Source: Deltaproteobacteria bacterium (GTDB taxonomy: Bacteria > Desulfobacterota > UBA8473). From it: a stretch of 6,352 nt of DNA. The notes beneath the pieces are model-generated. The model saw only the letters and a list, made by a program, of their open reading frames with translations, was not told the DNA's origin and made no database searches. Position 1 is the first letter of the stretch; every line of letters begins with the position of its first letter. The DNA lies in the NCBI GenBank assembly GCA_030623035.1, contig JAUXFK010000169.1:1-6352 (forward strand), in the 5' to 3' direction. This document shows, in pieces, positions 6,213 to 6,352 of this stretch. The position numbers were made by a program, and so were the translations under genes.

Positions 6213-6310
6213 GTAACTATTCGGCCACAGATTCACACAGATGAACGCAGACAGGTTTAAATGCAGTAACTACTCAGGCACAGAGGGGCAAAGGCACAGT
6301 GGCACAAAGA
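6213..6310. repeat. Degenerate 'cacag' repeat tract with an 18-base direct repeat
   Basis: GTAACTATTCGGCCACAG (6213-6230) recurs as GTAACTACTCAGGCACAG (6266-6283), matching at 15 of 18 positions, 53 bases apart. Each copy opens a run of a simple motif: CACAGATTCACACAGATG after the first, and GGCACAG/GGCAAAG/GGCACAAAG units after the second (GGCACA at 6277, 6293 and 6301). Tracts of this type are spread in intergenic DNA of several environmental phyla and often lie next to four-helix-bundle genes. The right end runs into the start of the next gene. Confidence 0.65.
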
Positions 6311-6352
6311 AAAATAAAAACGTATAGAGATTTGCAGGTCTGGCAAAAATCA
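6299..6352 (+). CDS. Four-helix-bundle protein (23S rRNA intervening-sequence type), 5' part only
   Basis: The window ends in the first 18 codons of a gene reading MAQRKIKTYRDLQVWQKS from a GTG at 6299. The TYRDLQVWQKS block is the typical N-terminal signature of the small four-helix-bundle family known from intervening sequences in 23S rRNA genes and, far more often, from isolated chromosomal copies. Members are about 115-130 residues and have no firmly known function. The GTG start is the only ordinary start codon in frame before the conserved block that I can see, with GGGG at 6285-6288 as a possible ribosome site; both lie in the repeat tract, so the exact start is uncertain. The rest of the gene is outside the window. 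Confidence 0.7.
   Translation, partial: MAQRKIKTYRDLQVWQKS

Noticed and set aside
6150..6260. 36-residue plus-strand open frame with a fair ribosome site
   Set aside because: Its second half translates the 'cacagattcacacag' repeat tract and no conserved feature is visible; kept only as a note.

Overview
This is a 6.35 kb chromosomal window from a Gram-negative, probably anaerobic or facultative bacterium of low-to-middle GC (about 40% by eye). It encodes type II secretion accessory proteins (a GspA/ExeA-like ATPase and a GspB-like protein), an ECF sigma/anti-sigma pair and an exported Spy/CpxP-like protein, all of which need an envelope with a periplasm. Its intergenic repeats (a REP pair, a MITE, and 'cacagaggcaca'-type tracts) and a four-helix-bundle (23S rRNA intervening-sequence type) gene start are common in Desulfobacterota, Nitrospirota and Brocadiales-like genomes. 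The sequence alone does not decide among these.

Layout, left to right. 1-199: an inverted pair of REP units (15-96) followed by a leader with small palindromes. 200-1924: gspA-like ATPase with a C-terminal peptidoglycan-binding domain. 1925-2083: non-coding gap. 2084-2755: gspB-like inner-membrane protein, TTG start. 2794-3810: radical SAM/SPASM enzyme. 3811-3928: gap. 3929-5572: a tightly coupled three-gene unit (ECF sigma factor, zinc-finger membrane anti-sigma factor, Spy/CpxP-like exported protein) with overlaps of 4 and 11 bases. 5594-5774: a 181-base MITE with terminal inverted repeats flanked by TA and a strikingly folded core. 5782-5964 (minus strand): a 60-residue two-helix membrane protein. 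5965-6298: an AT-rich non-coding stretch running into a repeat tract. 6299-6352: the first 18 codons of a four-helix-bundle protein cut by the window end.

How the genes work together. GspA and GspB are known partners that help the secretin of the type II secretion system insert across the peptidoglycan; here they are adjacent but no other gsp gene is in view. The radical SAM/SPASM enzyme follows gspB closely and may be co-transcribed, but nothing nearby gives its substrate. The sigma/anti-sigma/Spy-like unit looks like a self-contained envelope or metal stress circuit, in which the exported helical protein could be the target, the sensor, or a co-regulator. The MITE sits between the convergent ends of this unit and the small membrane protein gene and interrupts neither.

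I did not see tRNA or rRNA genes, a CRISPR array, a transposase, or a convincing rho-independent terminator. The most unusual sequence structure is the junction-free three-way stem in the MITE core; the most interesting gene unit is the sigma/anti-sigma/Spy-like triad.
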